The notes below the pieces were generated by a model that was not told the DNA's origin, ran no database searches, and was given only the letters and a program-made list of their open reading frames with translations. The translations under genes were made by a program, and so were the position numbers. From VRUE01 sp963718755 (GTDB taxonomy: Bacteria > Actinomycetota > Thermoleophilia > Solirubrobacterales > 70-9): 64,000 bases of DNA. The DNA lies in NCBI GenBank assembly GCA_963718755.1, contig OY970376.1, positions 1,364,001 through 1,428,000 on the forward strand, written 5' to 3'. Numbering within the stretch: the first letter of the stretch is position 1; every line of letters begins with the position of its first letter. Shown here piece after piece: positions 7,835 to 16,512 of the stretch.

Positions 7835-8828
7835 AGGGCGTGAGTGCGACCGCCGAGCTGCTCGCCGACCGCGGTGCCGCGGTCGAGAGCGAGGAGTTCT
7901 TCCGCTCGCGCCCCTTCCTCGACGCCGAAGAGGTCACCCACACCTTGCGGATCGAGGCGGGTGACTCGGAGCTGCTGGCGCCGCTGATCGTGCGCGAGAT
8001 CCCCGGCGGGGGGGAAGCGATGCGATCTCCCCTTACGGCTACCCGGGACTGATTGTGGGGACTCGGGGGGGTGCCCTGCGGAGCAACAGCGGGGAGGCTC
8101 CACAGGGCACCCCCCCGAGTCCCTTGCTCGATCCGGAGAAGGTCGACTTCACCGCCGCCGGGCTGGTCTCGGTCTTCATCCGTCACGCGCTCGGCGAGGT
8201 GCCGCTAGCGGGCGCCGCCGATCGCAACGTCGTCCAGATCGCCGACCCAGCTCTGCCGGCGAAGCGCCGCTCCAGCGACCGCAACCAGATCAACAAGAAC
8301 CGCCGCGCGGGGTATGAGGTCGAACTGCTCGCGGGAGAGGAGACCAGCGCCGAGCAGCGCGCCGGCTTTCTAGCCGCTTACGAGGAGACGATGCGGCGCA
8401 CCGGGGCCAGTGAGCGCTACTTCTTCGGCGCCGCCTACTTCGAGCGCATCCTCGAATCGGACCGCGCCTGGCTCGCCCTCGCGCGAGCGCCCGGCGGAGG
8501 CGTGGCAGCGGCCTCGATCACGGTTCGCAGCGACGGCTTCCTCCACTACTACCTGAGCGGCAGCGCCGACGCCCACCTGCGCGACTCGCCGATGAAGAAC
8601 GTCGTCGCGGCCCTGGTCGAGCTCTCCACCGAGCAGGGGCTCCCACTCAATCTCGGCGGCGGAATCACCCGCGGCGACGCGTTGGAGGAGTTCAAGCGCG
8701 GCTTCGCCAACCGCGAGCAGCCCTGGCACACGTCAGAGATCGTCTGCGACCGGGAAGCCTACGCGCGGCTGGCGAGCGGCCGTGACGGTGCCGGCTTCTT
8801 CCCGGCCTATCGCGCGACGGGCGGTTAG
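7831..8828 (+). pseudogene. FemAB/GNAT-like acyltransferase gene, frameshifted at a G7 tract and carrying a palindromic insert
   Basis: The first frame runs from GTG 7831 to a stop at 8052. The second frame continues to 8828. Joining them at the seven-G run (8008-8014) with one G fewer restores GGSDAISPYGYPG, a motif typical of this family, so the split is a homopolymer frameshift. Shortly after, residues from a 66-bp palindromic element (8058-8123) are read in frame. The C-terminal half (RSSDRNQINKNRRAGYEVEL, then FLHYYLSGSA and LNLGGGITRGDALEEFKRGF) is a complete FemAB-like acetyltransferase domain. It may be a real mutation, a phase-variable switch or a sequencing error. Confidence 0.8.
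8058..8123. repeat. Palindromic element family C (in frame inside the FemAB-like gene)
   Basis: Arms 8058-8078 and 8103-8123 form a perfect 21-bp stem, and an inner five-base stem (8080-8084 with 8097-8101) continues the hairpin. In the restored reading frame it encodes roughly GTRGGALRSNSGEAPQGTPP with no stop. It separates the conserved SPYGYPG motif from the LDPEKVDF segment. Confidence 0.93.
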
Positions 8829-9613
8829 CTGCTCGGCGCTGGTTCTGCCGGCGTTGGACCTTTCAGCCCGAACGCGTTCACCGGCTCGCCGCCGTATTTG
8901 CCCCAGGTCTCTTTGCCGAAGGCGCGGATCGCGTCGAGGGTCGCCGCGCCTTTGTACTCGGGGCAGCCGAGCAGGTTGGTCCAGGTGGTCGCCGCGACCG
9001 CGTATTCCATCTCGGGATTGGGGAAGAGGAGCGTGCCCCCGTACATCGTGTCGTAGAGCCCCTTCAGTTCGAGCTCCTCCTCCTCGGGCAGGTCGGGGCT
9101 GTACTGGATCTCCATGCGCCCGTGCTCCAGGGTGTGGACGATGAAGATTTCGTCGGGCATCTCGCTGTAAGCGCCGTCGGCCTGCTGGTAGGGCGGTTCG
9201 GCGTGGTTACCCGAGGTCGGCGGGTTGGTCCCGTAGTCGGGGGTTGAAGCAGTGGGCGGCAGGTGGGTTTTGCCCTCGTCCTTCAGCTCCAGCCGCAGCA
9301 CGCACCCCGCCTCTTTCGCAGCTTTCTCCAGGTCGGTCTGTTTGGTGGCGGCCACCTCGACCCCATCCCGCGTGTCCGGCTCGAAGCCGTTGGTCGAGCC
9401 GGTTGCCTGGAGGATGTGAGCGTCGCTGCTGCTGCCGCTGCCTTCCGAGCCGGCGATCAGCGCAACCACCCCGGCGACGACCAGCAGGCCGATCAGGCCG
9501 GCGACGCCATAGACGGCGTACAGGCGGCGTTTCTCCGACTTGGCCTGACCGGACTCACGTTCCTGCCGGGCCTGGCGGAGTCGCTCCCTCTCTTCCTCCC
9601 TGCGATTTGCCAT
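8825..9613 (-). CDS. DUF3105 family membrane-anchored protein
   Basis: 262 residues. A charged cytoplasmic N-terminus (NRREEERERLRQARQERESG) is followed by one membrane helix (about 30-54) and an extracytoplasmic DUF3105 domain containing YGTNPPTSGNHAEPPY and HTLEHGRMEIQYSP. The function of DUF3105 is not established. The ATG at 9613 is preferred over an upstream in-frame ATG because the charged helix starts there. It converges on and overlaps the FemAB-like gene by four bases. Confidence 0.85.
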   Translation of the reverse strand: MANRREEERERLRQARQERESGQAKSEKRRLYAVYGVAGLIGLLVVAGVVALIAGSEGSGSSSDAHILQATGSTNGFEPDTRDGVEVAATKQTDLEKAAKEAGCVLRLELKDEGKTHLPPTASTPDYGTNPPTSGNHAEPPYQQADGAYSEMPDEIFIVHTLEHGRMEIQYSPDLPEEEELELKGLYDTMYGGTLLFPNPEMEYAVAATTWTNLLGCPEYKGAATLDAIRAFGKETWGKYGGEPVNAFGLKGPTPAEPAPSS

Positions 9614-9623
9614 GACGCGGTCC

Positions 9624-10475
9624 CTATCCTGCCACAGCAGCGGCGCCGCGGCCGTTTCCGTTGGCATTTGGCACGGAGGGAGGGAGGCCCCAGACCTCGT
9701 CGAGGAACTGCGCCAGCTCTTCGTTGAGCCGGCGCGGGCGCGTCCTCCACTCGAAGATCGAGCTCGCCTCGATCAGTCGCGCCCGGCTCAGCTCCTCGAT
9801 CAACATCCCCGAGTCGCTGAAGGGGTGCAGGGGGTCCCGCGGGTGACCGACGACGAGGGCGGGCTGGTCGATCAGGACGCGCCGCTCACGCGGCGGCGCC
9901 GTCTCCCCCAGCAGCAGGCCCTCCAGCACCGCAATGGAGGGATCGGGCCGGCGGCGGGCCCAGTCGAGGCCGATATCGAGCAGGAAGCTCGTGCGGGGGA
10001 TGAGCGAGGCGATGCGGGAGCTGAGCTCGATTGCCGGACGACCCATTCGTAGCCCCAGCAGGATGGGCGCGAAGATCGCCGCAACTCCCGCCAGCGCATT
10101 GTCGAGCACCGGCATCTCGATGAAGAGGCCCTCGACCCGGTCCGGATGGCGCACCGCCAGCTCGAGTGCGACGTTGGCCCCCAGCGAGGTGCCGCCGACC
10201 ACCGCCCGCTCCAGTCCCAGGTGGTCGAGCAAAGCGAGCACCTGCTCGGCGAAGAGCGGCATCGAGTAGACGCGCAGGTCGTCCGGCTGGTCGGAGCGCC
10301 CGTGGCCGAGCAGGTCGACGCAGATCACCCGGTTGCCGCGCTCCGCCAGCGCCGGTCCCAACCGCTCGAACATGCGGCGGTTCATCAAGAGGCCGTGGGC
10401 GAGGACGATTGGCAGCTCGCCATCGCCGTACTCGTCGAAGCCGATCCGGTGTCCCTGATAGGTCAGCGATCCCAT
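9624..10475 (-). CDS. Alpha/beta hydrolase
   Basis: 283 residues. HGLLMNRRMFERLGPALAE gives the oxyanion region, GHGRSDQP follows, and GGTSLGANVALELA is the nucleophile elbow with the catalytic Ser. The catalytic Asp and His are likely in VVGHPRDPLHPFSD. The start lies inside the 3' end of metF (13-bp overlap), so the two are transcribed together. The substrate is unknown. Confidence 0.88.
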   Translation of the reverse strand: MGSLTYQGHRIGFDEYGDGELPIVLAHGLLMNRRMFERLGPALAERGNRVICVDLLGHGRSDQPDDLRVYSMPLFAEQVLALLDHLGLERAVVGGTSLGANVALELAVRHPDRVEGLFIEMPVLDNALAGVAAIFAPILLGLRMGRPAIELSSRIASLIPRTSFLLDIGLDWARRRPDPSIAVLEGLLLGETAPPRERRVLIDQPALVVGHPRDPLHPFSDSGMLIEELSRARLIEASSIFEWRTRPRRLNEELAQFLDEVWGLPPSVPNANGNGRGAAAVAG

Positions 10476-11344
10476 GGCCTACCGGTTTTTAGCGCACCCA
10501 GCACAGCCCGCGTCGCCGGCGCCCGGTTGAGGGCGTAGAAGTGGATCCCCGGAACCCCGGCGATCAGCAGCTCCGCGCCCTGCTGGGCCGCGTAGGCGAC
10601 ACCAAGCTCGAACTCGGCGCCCTCGTCACCGTCGACCGCGGCAAACGCCGCCTCCAGCCGGGTCGGGATCGAGGCGTCGCAGAGGTCGCAGATCCGCTTC
10701 GTCTGGGCGTAGCTGGCGACCGGAATGATCCCGGCCAGGATCGGCACGTCGATCCCCTTCTCACGCGCGGCAGCGACGAAGTCGAAGTAGACTTGGTTGT
10801 CGAAGAAGAGCTGGGTGATCAGGAACGACGCACCCGCTTCCACCTTGGTCTTCAGGTAGTCGAGGTCGGTGTCGAGGTCGGGAGCCTCCGGATGCACCTC
10901 GGGGAAGCAGGCGCCGCCGACGGTGAAGTCCCAGCGTGATCCGATGAACGCCGCCAGCTCGGCGGCGCTGCCCAGGCCGCCCTCCGGTTGGACGAAGTCC
11001 TCCTGGCCGCGAGGCGGGTCACCGCGCAGGGCGAAGACGTTCTCGATTCCGGCGGCGGCGATCCGGTCGAGCGTGGCGGCGATGCCCTCGGCGCTCTCGC
11101 CCACGCAGCTGAGGTGAGCCATCGTCTCCAGGCCCAACTCGTCCTTCAGCGCCCGGGTGATCTCGACCGTGCCGTCGCGGGTCGACCCCCCCGCCCCGTA
11201 GGTGACCGAGACGAAATCGGGCTCCAGCTCGCGCAGCGAGCGCGCCGTCGCCAGCAGCTCTTTCTTTCCCTCAGCCGTCTTCGGCGGGAAGAGCTCGACC
11301 GAGAAAACGGGCCGCTTGGAGGCGAGGATCTGGTCTATGCGCAT
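10463..11344 (-). CDS. metF: Methylenetetrahydrofolate reductase
   Basis: 293 residues, the normal length for bacterial MetF, a TIM-barrel flavoenzyme reducing 5,10-methylene-THF to 5-methyl-THF for methionine synthesis. Seen: FSVELFPPKTAEGKKELLAT with the catalytic Glu, FVSVTYGAGGSTRDGTVEI, FALRGDPPRG, and FLITQLFFDNQVYFDFV. The 3' end overlaps the downstream hydrolase. There is no methionine synthase nearby. Confidence 0.93.
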   Translation of the reverse strand: MRIDQILASKRPVFSVELFPPKTAEGKKELLATARSLRELEPDFVSVTYGAGGSTRDGTVEITRALKDELGLETMAHLSCVGESAEGIAATLDRIAAAGIENVFALRGDPPRGQEDFVQPEGGLGSAAELAAFIGSRWDFTVGGACFPEVHPEAPDLDTDLDYLKTKVEAGASFLITQLFFDNQVYFDFVAAAREKGIDVPILAGIIPVASYAQTKRICDLCDASIPTRLEAAFAAVDGDEGAEFELGVAYAAQQGAELLIAGVPGIHFYALNRAPATRAVLGALKTGRPWDR

Positions 11345-11383
11345 TCAGGGAGGGTAAATGCCAAGCCGCCCCCGGACGCGGGA

Positions 11384-11421
11384 GCCCAGTCGCGTCCATA
11401 CCTGATTCATCGCGACTGGGC
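11384..11421 (-). terminator. Hairpin at the 3' end of the sugar transporter gene
   Basis: Arms 11384-11394 and 11411-11421 pair over 11 bases around a 16-nt loop that overlaps the transporter stop. There is no T tract, so it is factor-independent only by inference. It shares the GCCCAGTCG core with the palindrome at 3945-3974. Confidence 0.55.
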
Positions 11422-12819
11422 GGGAGCAGAGGAGGCGGCTTTGTGTTTGTCCACCCTCGCCTGGAAGTAGGCCTGGATGTCCTCCAGCCGTTTGCCCTTC
11501 GTCTCCGGCACGACCTTCCAGCAGAAGACGAGGGTGACGATGCCGATCGCGCCGTAGAACCAGAAGGCGCCACTGCGCCCGAGCTCTTCGATCAGCAGCA
11601 GGAAGGTGAGCGAAACGATGAAGTTGAAGGTCCAGTTCGCCATCGTCCCCACCCCGGCCGCCTTACTGCGCACGCCGAGCGGGTAGATCTCCGCGTTGAG
11701 CAGCCAGAAGATCGGCCCGAGGCTGATCGCGAAGGAGGCGACGTAGACCATCAGGCTGGCGATCGCCAGCGCCGAGTCGAAGGTGCTGGCGCCGCCGCCG
11801 ACGAAGGCGAGGCCGAGCGTGAACAGCGAGATCGTCATCCCGGAGACGCCGACCATCAACAGGGTCCGGCGGCCCGCTCGGTCGAGCAGCCGCATCGCCA
11901 CCAGGGTCATGGCGACGTTGATCACCCCGACCCCGACCGCGGCCAGGATCGCTCCCGCCGAGGAGTCGACACCGGTGAATTCGACGATCGTCGGCGCGTA
12001 GTAGATGACCGTGTTGATCCCGGTCACCTGCTGCAGGATCGCCAGCCCGACGCCGACGACCAGCGCAGCTTTCACCACCGGCTGCAGCAGCTCGCTCCAG
12101 GCGCCGGGCTTCTCGTCGAGGCTGTCTTTGATCTCCTCCAGCTCGCGGTCGATCGTGTCCGGATCGTCGACACGGATCTTGGCCAGCGTCGCCCGCGCGG
12201 CGAAGTCGTCACCGCTCATCACCAGCCAGCGCGGGCTCTGCGGCATCCGCCATATGCCAAAGGCGAGGGCCAGCGCCGGCAGGCAACCGAGGCCGAGCAT
12301 CCAACGCCAGCCTTCGACATGGTCGAAGGCGAGGCCGACGAGGTAGGCGACGAGGATGCCGATCGTCACCGCGAGCTGGAAGAAGCTGACCAGGCGGCCG
12401 CGGCTCTCCGGCGGCGCCACCTCGGAGATGTAGACGGGGGCGGCCGCCGAGGCGAGCCCGATCGCGACGCCGATCACGATTCGGGCCCCGACCAGCACCT
12501 CGGTACCGGGCGCGGCGGCACTGGCGAGGGCGCCGGCGATGAAGACGAAGGCCGCGAGCAGGATCATCAGGCGGCGGCCGTAGCGGTCGGCGGCCGGGCC
12601 GGCGAAGGCAGCACCGGCGACGGCGCCGATCGGCACCGCGGCGACGACCAGTCCCTGGGCGAAGCTGCTGAGGCCGAAGTCGTCCTTGATGAAGAGCAGC
12701 GCGCCGGCGATGACGCCGGTGTCGTAGCCGAAGAGCAGCCCGCCGAGCCCGGCAATTGCCGCGGTCAGGACTACGTTGCGCCTTGCGCGGTGCCGCGAGG
12801 CCTCGATCCCGTCGCTCAT
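11407..12819 (-). CDS. MFS sugar:proton symporter (sugar porter family)
   Basis: About 470 residues with 12 membrane segments. The sugar-porter signatures are GYDTGVIAGALLFIKDDF in helix 1, DRYGRR in loop 2-3, PESRGRL in the central loop, and PETKGKRLEDIQAYF at the C-terminus, with QQVTGINTVIYYAPTI in helix 7. It would import a hexose or pentose. The ATG at 12819 (MSDGIEASRHRARRN) is preferred, because a longer frame adds only basic low-complexity residues. Confidence 0.93.
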   Translation of the reverse strand: MSDGIEASRHRARRNVVLTAAIAGLGGLLFGYDTGVIAGALLFIKDDFGLSSFAQGLVVAAVPIGAVAGAAFAGPAADRYGRRLMILLAAFVFIAGALASAAAPGTEVLVGARIVIGVAIGLASAAAPVYISEVAPPESRGRLVSFFQLAVTIGILVAYLVGLAFDHVEGWRWMLGLGCLPALALAFGIWRMPQSPRWLVMSGDDFAARATLAKIRVDDPDTIDRELEEIKDSLDEKPGAWSELLQPVVKAALVVGVGLAILQQVTGINTVIYYAPTIVEFTGVDSSAGAILAAVGVGVINVAMTLVAMRLLDRAGRRTLLMVGVSGMTISLFTLGLAFVGGGASTFDSALAIASLMVYVASFAISLGPIFWLLNAEIYPLGVRSKAAGVGTMANWTFNFIVSLTFLLLIEELGRSGAFWFYGAIGIVTLVFCWKVVPETKGKRLEDIQAYFQARVDKHKAASSAPAQSR

Positions 12820-13305
12820 CCGGCGCGACCGTACATCGGTCGCCAGACGGCCTGGAGCGCCGCGCCGCCGCGCAATTTTCCGGACTTTGCGGGAACGATC
12901 TGGCGGCACCCCTAGCGCGGCGAAAGGGGGAGCGCTAGGTTGACTTTGCGACCGGGAAAGACAGGACCTGCGGAAGCCAGCGGGACACCGTCTTGAAGGT
13001 GGCGCAAAGAGCTTCTACGTGCGAAGGCTACGCGCGAGGCAGGCTTTGGGCGCCGCCCCCGGTTGCTTTTGCATGCGCGGCGAATCCCGTGGTTCCTTAA
13101 TCACCAAATAGGCGAATAAGGAACCGCGCGGCGTCCGGGTGGGTCTCTAGCTTGGCGGACGGTCATCCAGCGCCTGCCCTGATGACCGCGGCGCGCCGGG
13201 GCGTATTACCCGGGGAGTCGGGCGTCGTCGGCGAGACCCGGAGGTACGCCGCGACTAGCCCGCCCGCTCCCTACTCAACCGATTTCGGGCAGACTCCTTG
13301 CCGCG
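12820..13305. other. Intergenic region (486 bp) between divergent genes, rich in inverted repeats
   Basis: No convincing coding frame. Notable are a stem around 12912-12938 (CTAGCGC with GCGCTAG), a stem GGTTCCTTA/TAAGGAACC around 13091-13126, and a compact multi-stem block at 13141-13239. The region must hold the promoters for the transporter (leftward) and the hydratase (rightward). No known riboswitch class was recognised. Confidence 0.5.
13141..13239. ncRNA. Possible structured leader RNA (closing stem with two internal hairpins)
   Basis: GGGTCTC (13141-13147) pairs with GAGACCC (13233-13239) and encloses two hairpins: an 8-bp stem 13160-13167/13181-13188 and a 5-bp stem 13196-13200/13209-13213. 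The block ends about 65 bp before the hydratase start. The strand is unknown, the structure is inferred by eye, and no compensatory evidence is available. Confidence 0.3.
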
Positions 13306-14061
13306 ATGGTCGATGAGCTTCGCTACGAGCGGGTCGGTGCGGCAGCGGTGCTGACGATCGACCGACCGGCACGGCGCAACGCGATCGACGCCGCTGCGGC
13401 CGAGGCGTTCCGGCAGGGTCTGGTGGACTTCGAGGCCGACGACGATGCCCGCGTGCTGGTCCTCACCGGCGCCGGCGGCGAGGCCTTCTGCGCCGGCGCC
13501 GACTTGAAGGCGATGAACCTCGACGTCAGCCACCCGGACGGGCCGATGGGTCCGACCCGCCTCACCCCGGCCAAGCCGGCGATCGCCGCGGTCGATGGCT
13601 GGTGCCTGGCCGGCGGGGTCGAGCTCTCGCTCTGGTGTGACATGCGGATCGTCACGCCGCAAACGACTTTCGGCCTCTTCGAGCGCCGCTGGGGCGTGCC
13701 CCTGCTCGACGGCGGCACCCAGCGGCTGCCCCGCGTCGTCGGCATGGGCCGCGCCCTCGAGCTGATCCTCACCGGCCGCCCCGTGAAGGCGGACGAGGCA
13801 AAGGAGATCGGCCTCGTCAACGAGCTGGTCGAGCCCGGCAAGCACCTCGACCGCGCCCTCGAGCTGGCCGAGAAGATCGCCGGCTTCCCCCAGGAGACGA
13901 TGCTCGCCGACCGCCAGGCCGCAATAGAGGGCTTCGGCCAGCCTTTGGCCGACGGCCTGGAGCTGGAGCGCAAGCTCGGCATGGAGGTGCTCGACGTGGC
14001 GGTACGGGGCGCAGCCCGCTTCGCCTCCGGCGAGGGCCGCCACGGCCAGTTCCCCGACTAG
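13306..14061 (+). CDS. Enoyl-CoA hydratase/isomerase family protein
   Basis: 251 residues, normal crotonase length. The oxyanion-hole segments are FCAGADLKAMN and DGWCLAGGVELSLWCDMRI. LFERRWGVPLLDGGTQRLPR carries the usual active-site loop, and LTGRPVKADEAKEIGLVNEL follows. It hydrates or isomerises an acyl-CoA in fatty acid or aromatic catabolism. It stands alone, so the pathway is unknown. Confidence 0.9.
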   Translation: MVDELRYERVGAAAVLTIDRPARRNAIDAAAAEAFRQGLVDFEADDDARVLVLTGAGGEAFCAGADLKAMNLDVSHPDGPMGPTRLTPAKPAIAAVDGWCLAGGVELSLWCDMRIVTPQTTFGLFERRWGVPLLDGGTQRLPRVVGMGRALELILTGRPVKADEAKEIGLVNELVEPGKHLDRALELAEKIAGFPQETMLADRQAAIEGFGQPLADGLELERKLGMEVLDVAVRGAARFASGEGRHGQFPD

Positions 14062-14096
14062 CTCCCAGCTTTCCCAGGTGACGCGGGCGTCTGAGT

Positions 14097-14210
14097 GGGA
14101 GGGTCCGGGTAGGGCCGAAACGTCTTGTACTTTTTCGCCACCGGCATCGGGCGACAGCCCTAAGGCGATTCACCGAAAAAGTTAAGTGAAGGCCCTACCC
14201 GGACCCTCCC
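14097..14210. repeat. Palindromic element family D (between convergent genes)
   Basis: Outer arms 14097-14116 and 14191-14210 pair perfectly over 20 bases. The interior is an imperfect stem including CTTTTTCG and CGAAAAAG. Its length (114 bp), outer GC-rich stem and inner T5/A5 pairing resemble family A, and the inner motifs CGTCYTGT and AAGGCGA are shared, so A and D may be one superfamily. It lies one base from the stop of the TetR gene at 14211. Confidence 0.85.
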
Positions 14211-14891
14211 TCAACCACCAGCCCGCGTCACCCGCCGCATCTCGTCTTCAGCTGCTTCGGGTCCCAGATAAGGCATCAGCACGGCAAAGACCAGGTCGGG
14301 AAGCAGCCGTTTCAGCTCCGGCCCACGCCCTGCCCGGACCTCGTCGAAGATCATCGAGGTGGCGCCGCCGATCGCGAAGCGGGCGGTGTCCGCCGGCAGC
14401 TCCTCGCCCTGCCCAGAATAGGTGCGGCCCTTCTCGAGGAAGGGAGTGAAACGGGTCAGCATCGTGCGGTAGCGCTCGCGGGCGTCGTCGCCCGCCGCGG
14501 TCACCTCGACCATCGCCATTCGCGCGATGTCCGCCTCCATCGAGAGCAGCTCGACCAGCGCTCCCAGGCCGGCGGCGATCTGCTCCGGCCAGGGCTCGTC
14601 TGACGCGGCCTCAAAGGCCGCCGTGACGTGCGCCACCAGCACGTCGAAGACCGCGTCGTAGGCCTCTAGGAAGCAGGCCTCCTTGCTCTCGAACATCTCG
14701 TCGAAGGTCTCGTGCGGGACGCCGGCGTACTCGATCACGTCGGCCACGGTGGTCGCCTCGTAGCCCTTCGCCGCCGACATCCTCACCATCGCCTCCAGCA
14801 GCCGCTCGCGCTCGGACCGAATGATGTAAGCGCGGGGCAACTCGTGACGGTCGAGGGGCGCTTCAGGATTCGAAGTAGGAGGCGAATCCAT
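14211..14891 (-). CDS. TetR/AcrR family transcriptional regulator
   Basis: 226 residues. The N-terminal helix-turn-helix reads RERLLEAMVRMSAAKGYEAT, then TVADVIEYAGVPHETFDEMF and SKEACFLEAYDAVF. The C-terminal ligand domain includes LSMEADIARMAMVEVTAAG. It is unusual that the HTH recognition helix ends TFDEMF rather than the common TFYxHF. First member of a run of TetR genes. The ATG at 14891 is supported by the leading charged extension. Confidence 0.88.
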   Translation of the reverse strand: MDSPPTSNPEAPLDRHELPRAYIIRSERERLLEAMVRMSAAKGYEATTVADVIEYAGVPHETFDEMFESKEACFLEAYDAVFDVLVAHVTAAFEAASDEPWPEQIAAGLGALVELLSMEADIARMAMVEVTAAGDDARERYRTMLTRFTPFLEKGRTYSGQGEELPADTARFAIGGATSMIFDEVRAGRGPELKRLLPDLVFAVLMPYLGPEAAEDEMRRVTRAGG

Positions 14892-14940
14892 CGCAACCCA
14901 ATGTAGGGCAGGACCGGCGAGCTGTCCAACGGCCGCGACG

Positions 14941-15639
14941 CTAGACGCGGGCGGCTTGCATCTCGGCGCCGGCAGCGTCGGCGCCGAAGTAAGGCAGCAC
15001 GGCGAAGTACATGAACTCCGGCAGCAGGGCGCGGAAGCCGTCCGTTGCCCCGGTGGAGAGCCGCGAATGGACGATCGCGTGGATCCCGGCGACGATCCCC
15101 TCCGGTGCTATTTGCGGAGGCGACTCGGCCTCGCCCGTTTCCCGCCGTGCCAGATCGATGAAATCGGCCACTCTTTTCATCGCTTCGGCGCGTATTGCCA
15201 GCGCCTCGGGGCCCGCCGCGTGCACCTCGACGATCACGCCGCGGCCGAAATCCGGCGCGGCATCGAGCCGGTCGAGCAGCGCGCCGAGGCCCGCCCGCAG
15301 CTTGCCGCGCCACGATTCCTCGCTCGCCGCCGCCCTGATCACGACGCCTTCGAGGCGCCGGATTCCCATCTCGAGCGCCGCCAGGTAGCAGGCGTCCTTG
15401 TCGGCGAAGTTGTCGTAGAAGGCCTGCCGGTAGAGCCCGGTTCGGCTCAAAACCGTGCGTACAGAGGTCCCGTCGTAGCCCTCGGCGCCGACTGCCTCCA
15501 GCATTCCCTCGAGAATCTTTTCGCGCTTGGGAGAATTCACAAGCTCGAGCGTGGGGGAGTGGGGGAGTGATTCCACTGCCCTGATCCTGCCGGTCCCCTC
15601 GGCCCCTGCCTGGACGTTGGTTGCGGCCTGCCTCCCCAT
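14941..15639 (-). CDS. TetR/AcrR family transcriptional regulator
   Basis: 232 residues from ATG 15639, which has a good purine-rich ribosome site (GAGAGGAAGGG). The HTH is REKILEGMLEAVGAEGYDGT, then RTVLSRTGLYRQAFYDNFAD and KDACYLAALE. The open frame continues far upstream but the extension is not protein-like. Divergent from the TetR gene at 15736 across a 96-bp gap with a palindromic operator candidate. Confidence 0.88.
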   Translation of the reverse strand: MGRQAATNVQAGAEGTGRIRAVESLPHSPTLELVNSPKREKILEGMLEAVGAEGYDGTSVRTVLSRTGLYRQAFYDNFADKDACYLAALEMGIRRLEGVVIRAAASEESWRGKLRAGLGALLDRLDAAPDFGRGVIVEVHAAGPEALAIRAEAMKRVADFIDLARRETGEAESPPQIAPEGIVAGIHAIVHSRLSTGATDGFRALLPEFMYFAVLPYFGADAAGAEMQAARV

Positions 15640-15691
15640 CGCTATCCCTTCCTCTCGATCTAGGGAACAGGTTGTCTGGACTCCGGTACTG

Positions 15692-15707
15692 TAGCGGTAT
15701 ATCGCTA
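15692..15707. promoter_or_regulatory. Candidate TetR operator between divergent TetR genes
   Basis: Inverted arms TAGCG and CGCTA around an AT-rich centre form a 16-bp imperfect palindrome in the gap between divergent regulator genes, the expected place for autoregulation. The site is seen directly; binding is inferred. Confidence 0.45.
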
Positions 15708-15735
15708 ATCCGTCCAGCTTGAATCTCGTCCGTCT

Positions 15736-16431
15736 GTGAGTACCTTGGATTCCGTGGCTGAACGTGTTACCCAGGCAACGAGGATGCCGCCAGGAAGGCA
15801 TCCTCTGCCTCGTGAGTTCATCACCCAGCACCAGCGCGCTCGGATCATCTCGGCGCTCGCGGAGGAGACCGTGGAGAAGGGCTACCGCGCCGTCACCGTC
15901 GCCGACATCGTGCGCCGCGCCGGCATCGCCCGCAACACCTTCTACGAGAACTTCTCCTCCAAGGAAGACTGTTTCCTCGCCGCTTCGGAGTTCGCCGTCA
16001 AAGAGGCGCTCCGCCGCGTCGTCGACGCTGCCAGCCGGGTCGACAGCTGGCCCGCCCGGGTCAACTCCGGCCTCGCCGCCTTCCTCCACTACGTATCGAC
16101 CGAGCCGGCGCTGGCCCGCACCTGCATCGTCGAGGCGCTCTCCGCCGGTCCGGCCGCGGTCGAGCGCTACGAACGCTCGATCCAAGCCTTCGTGCCACTC
16201 TTCCGCATGGGCCGCAAGGTCGCGGCGAAGGGCGAGGACCTGCCGGGGACACTCGAGGAGACGATCGTCGGCGGGATCTTCTGGATCATCTACCAGCGCA
16301 TCGTGATGGGACAGGTGGAGGAGATCGAGCAGCTCCTCCCCGAGCTGGTCGAGTTCTCGCTCACCCCGTACGTCGGTGCCGAGGCCGCCAAGCGCACGGC
16401 CGCTGAGGCGCCGACCAAAGCCGCAGGCTGA
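15736..16431 (+). CDS. TetR family transcriptional regulator (GRHxxxREF subgroup)
   Basis: 231 residues. Before the HTH it carries PPGRHPLPREFITQHQRARI, a lead shared with the second half of the next gene and the gene at 22949. The HTH is VTVADIVRRAGIARNTFYENF, split as TVADIVRRAG and IARNTFYENFSSKEDCFLAA. The ligand domain contains EPALARTCIVEALSAGPAAV and ends LVEFSLTPYVG. The shared lead suggests recent paralogues. Confidence 0.9.
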   Translation: MSTLDSVAERVTQATRMPPGRHPLPREFITQHQRARIISALAEETVEKGYRAVTVADIVRRAGIARNTFYENFSSKEDCFLAASEFAVKEALRRVVDAASRVDSWPARVNSGLAAFLHYVSTEPALARTCIVEALSAGPAAVERYERSIQAFVPLFRMGRKVAAKGEDLPGTLEETIVGGIFWIIYQRIVMGQVEEIEQLLPELVEFSLTPYVGAEAAKRTAAEAPTKAAG

Positions 16432-16512
16432 GCGAGCCGGTATGCGACACCCGAGTCAGGGAGCTCGGAGTGACTGGACCACGAAGGCTGGGACCGGAGG
16501 CCTCATGCCGTA

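Noticed and set aside
13306..14061. Minus-strand open frames opposite the enoyl-CoA hydratase gene
   Set aside because: The plus-strand protein has complete crotonase motifs; the opposite frames do not resemble any family.
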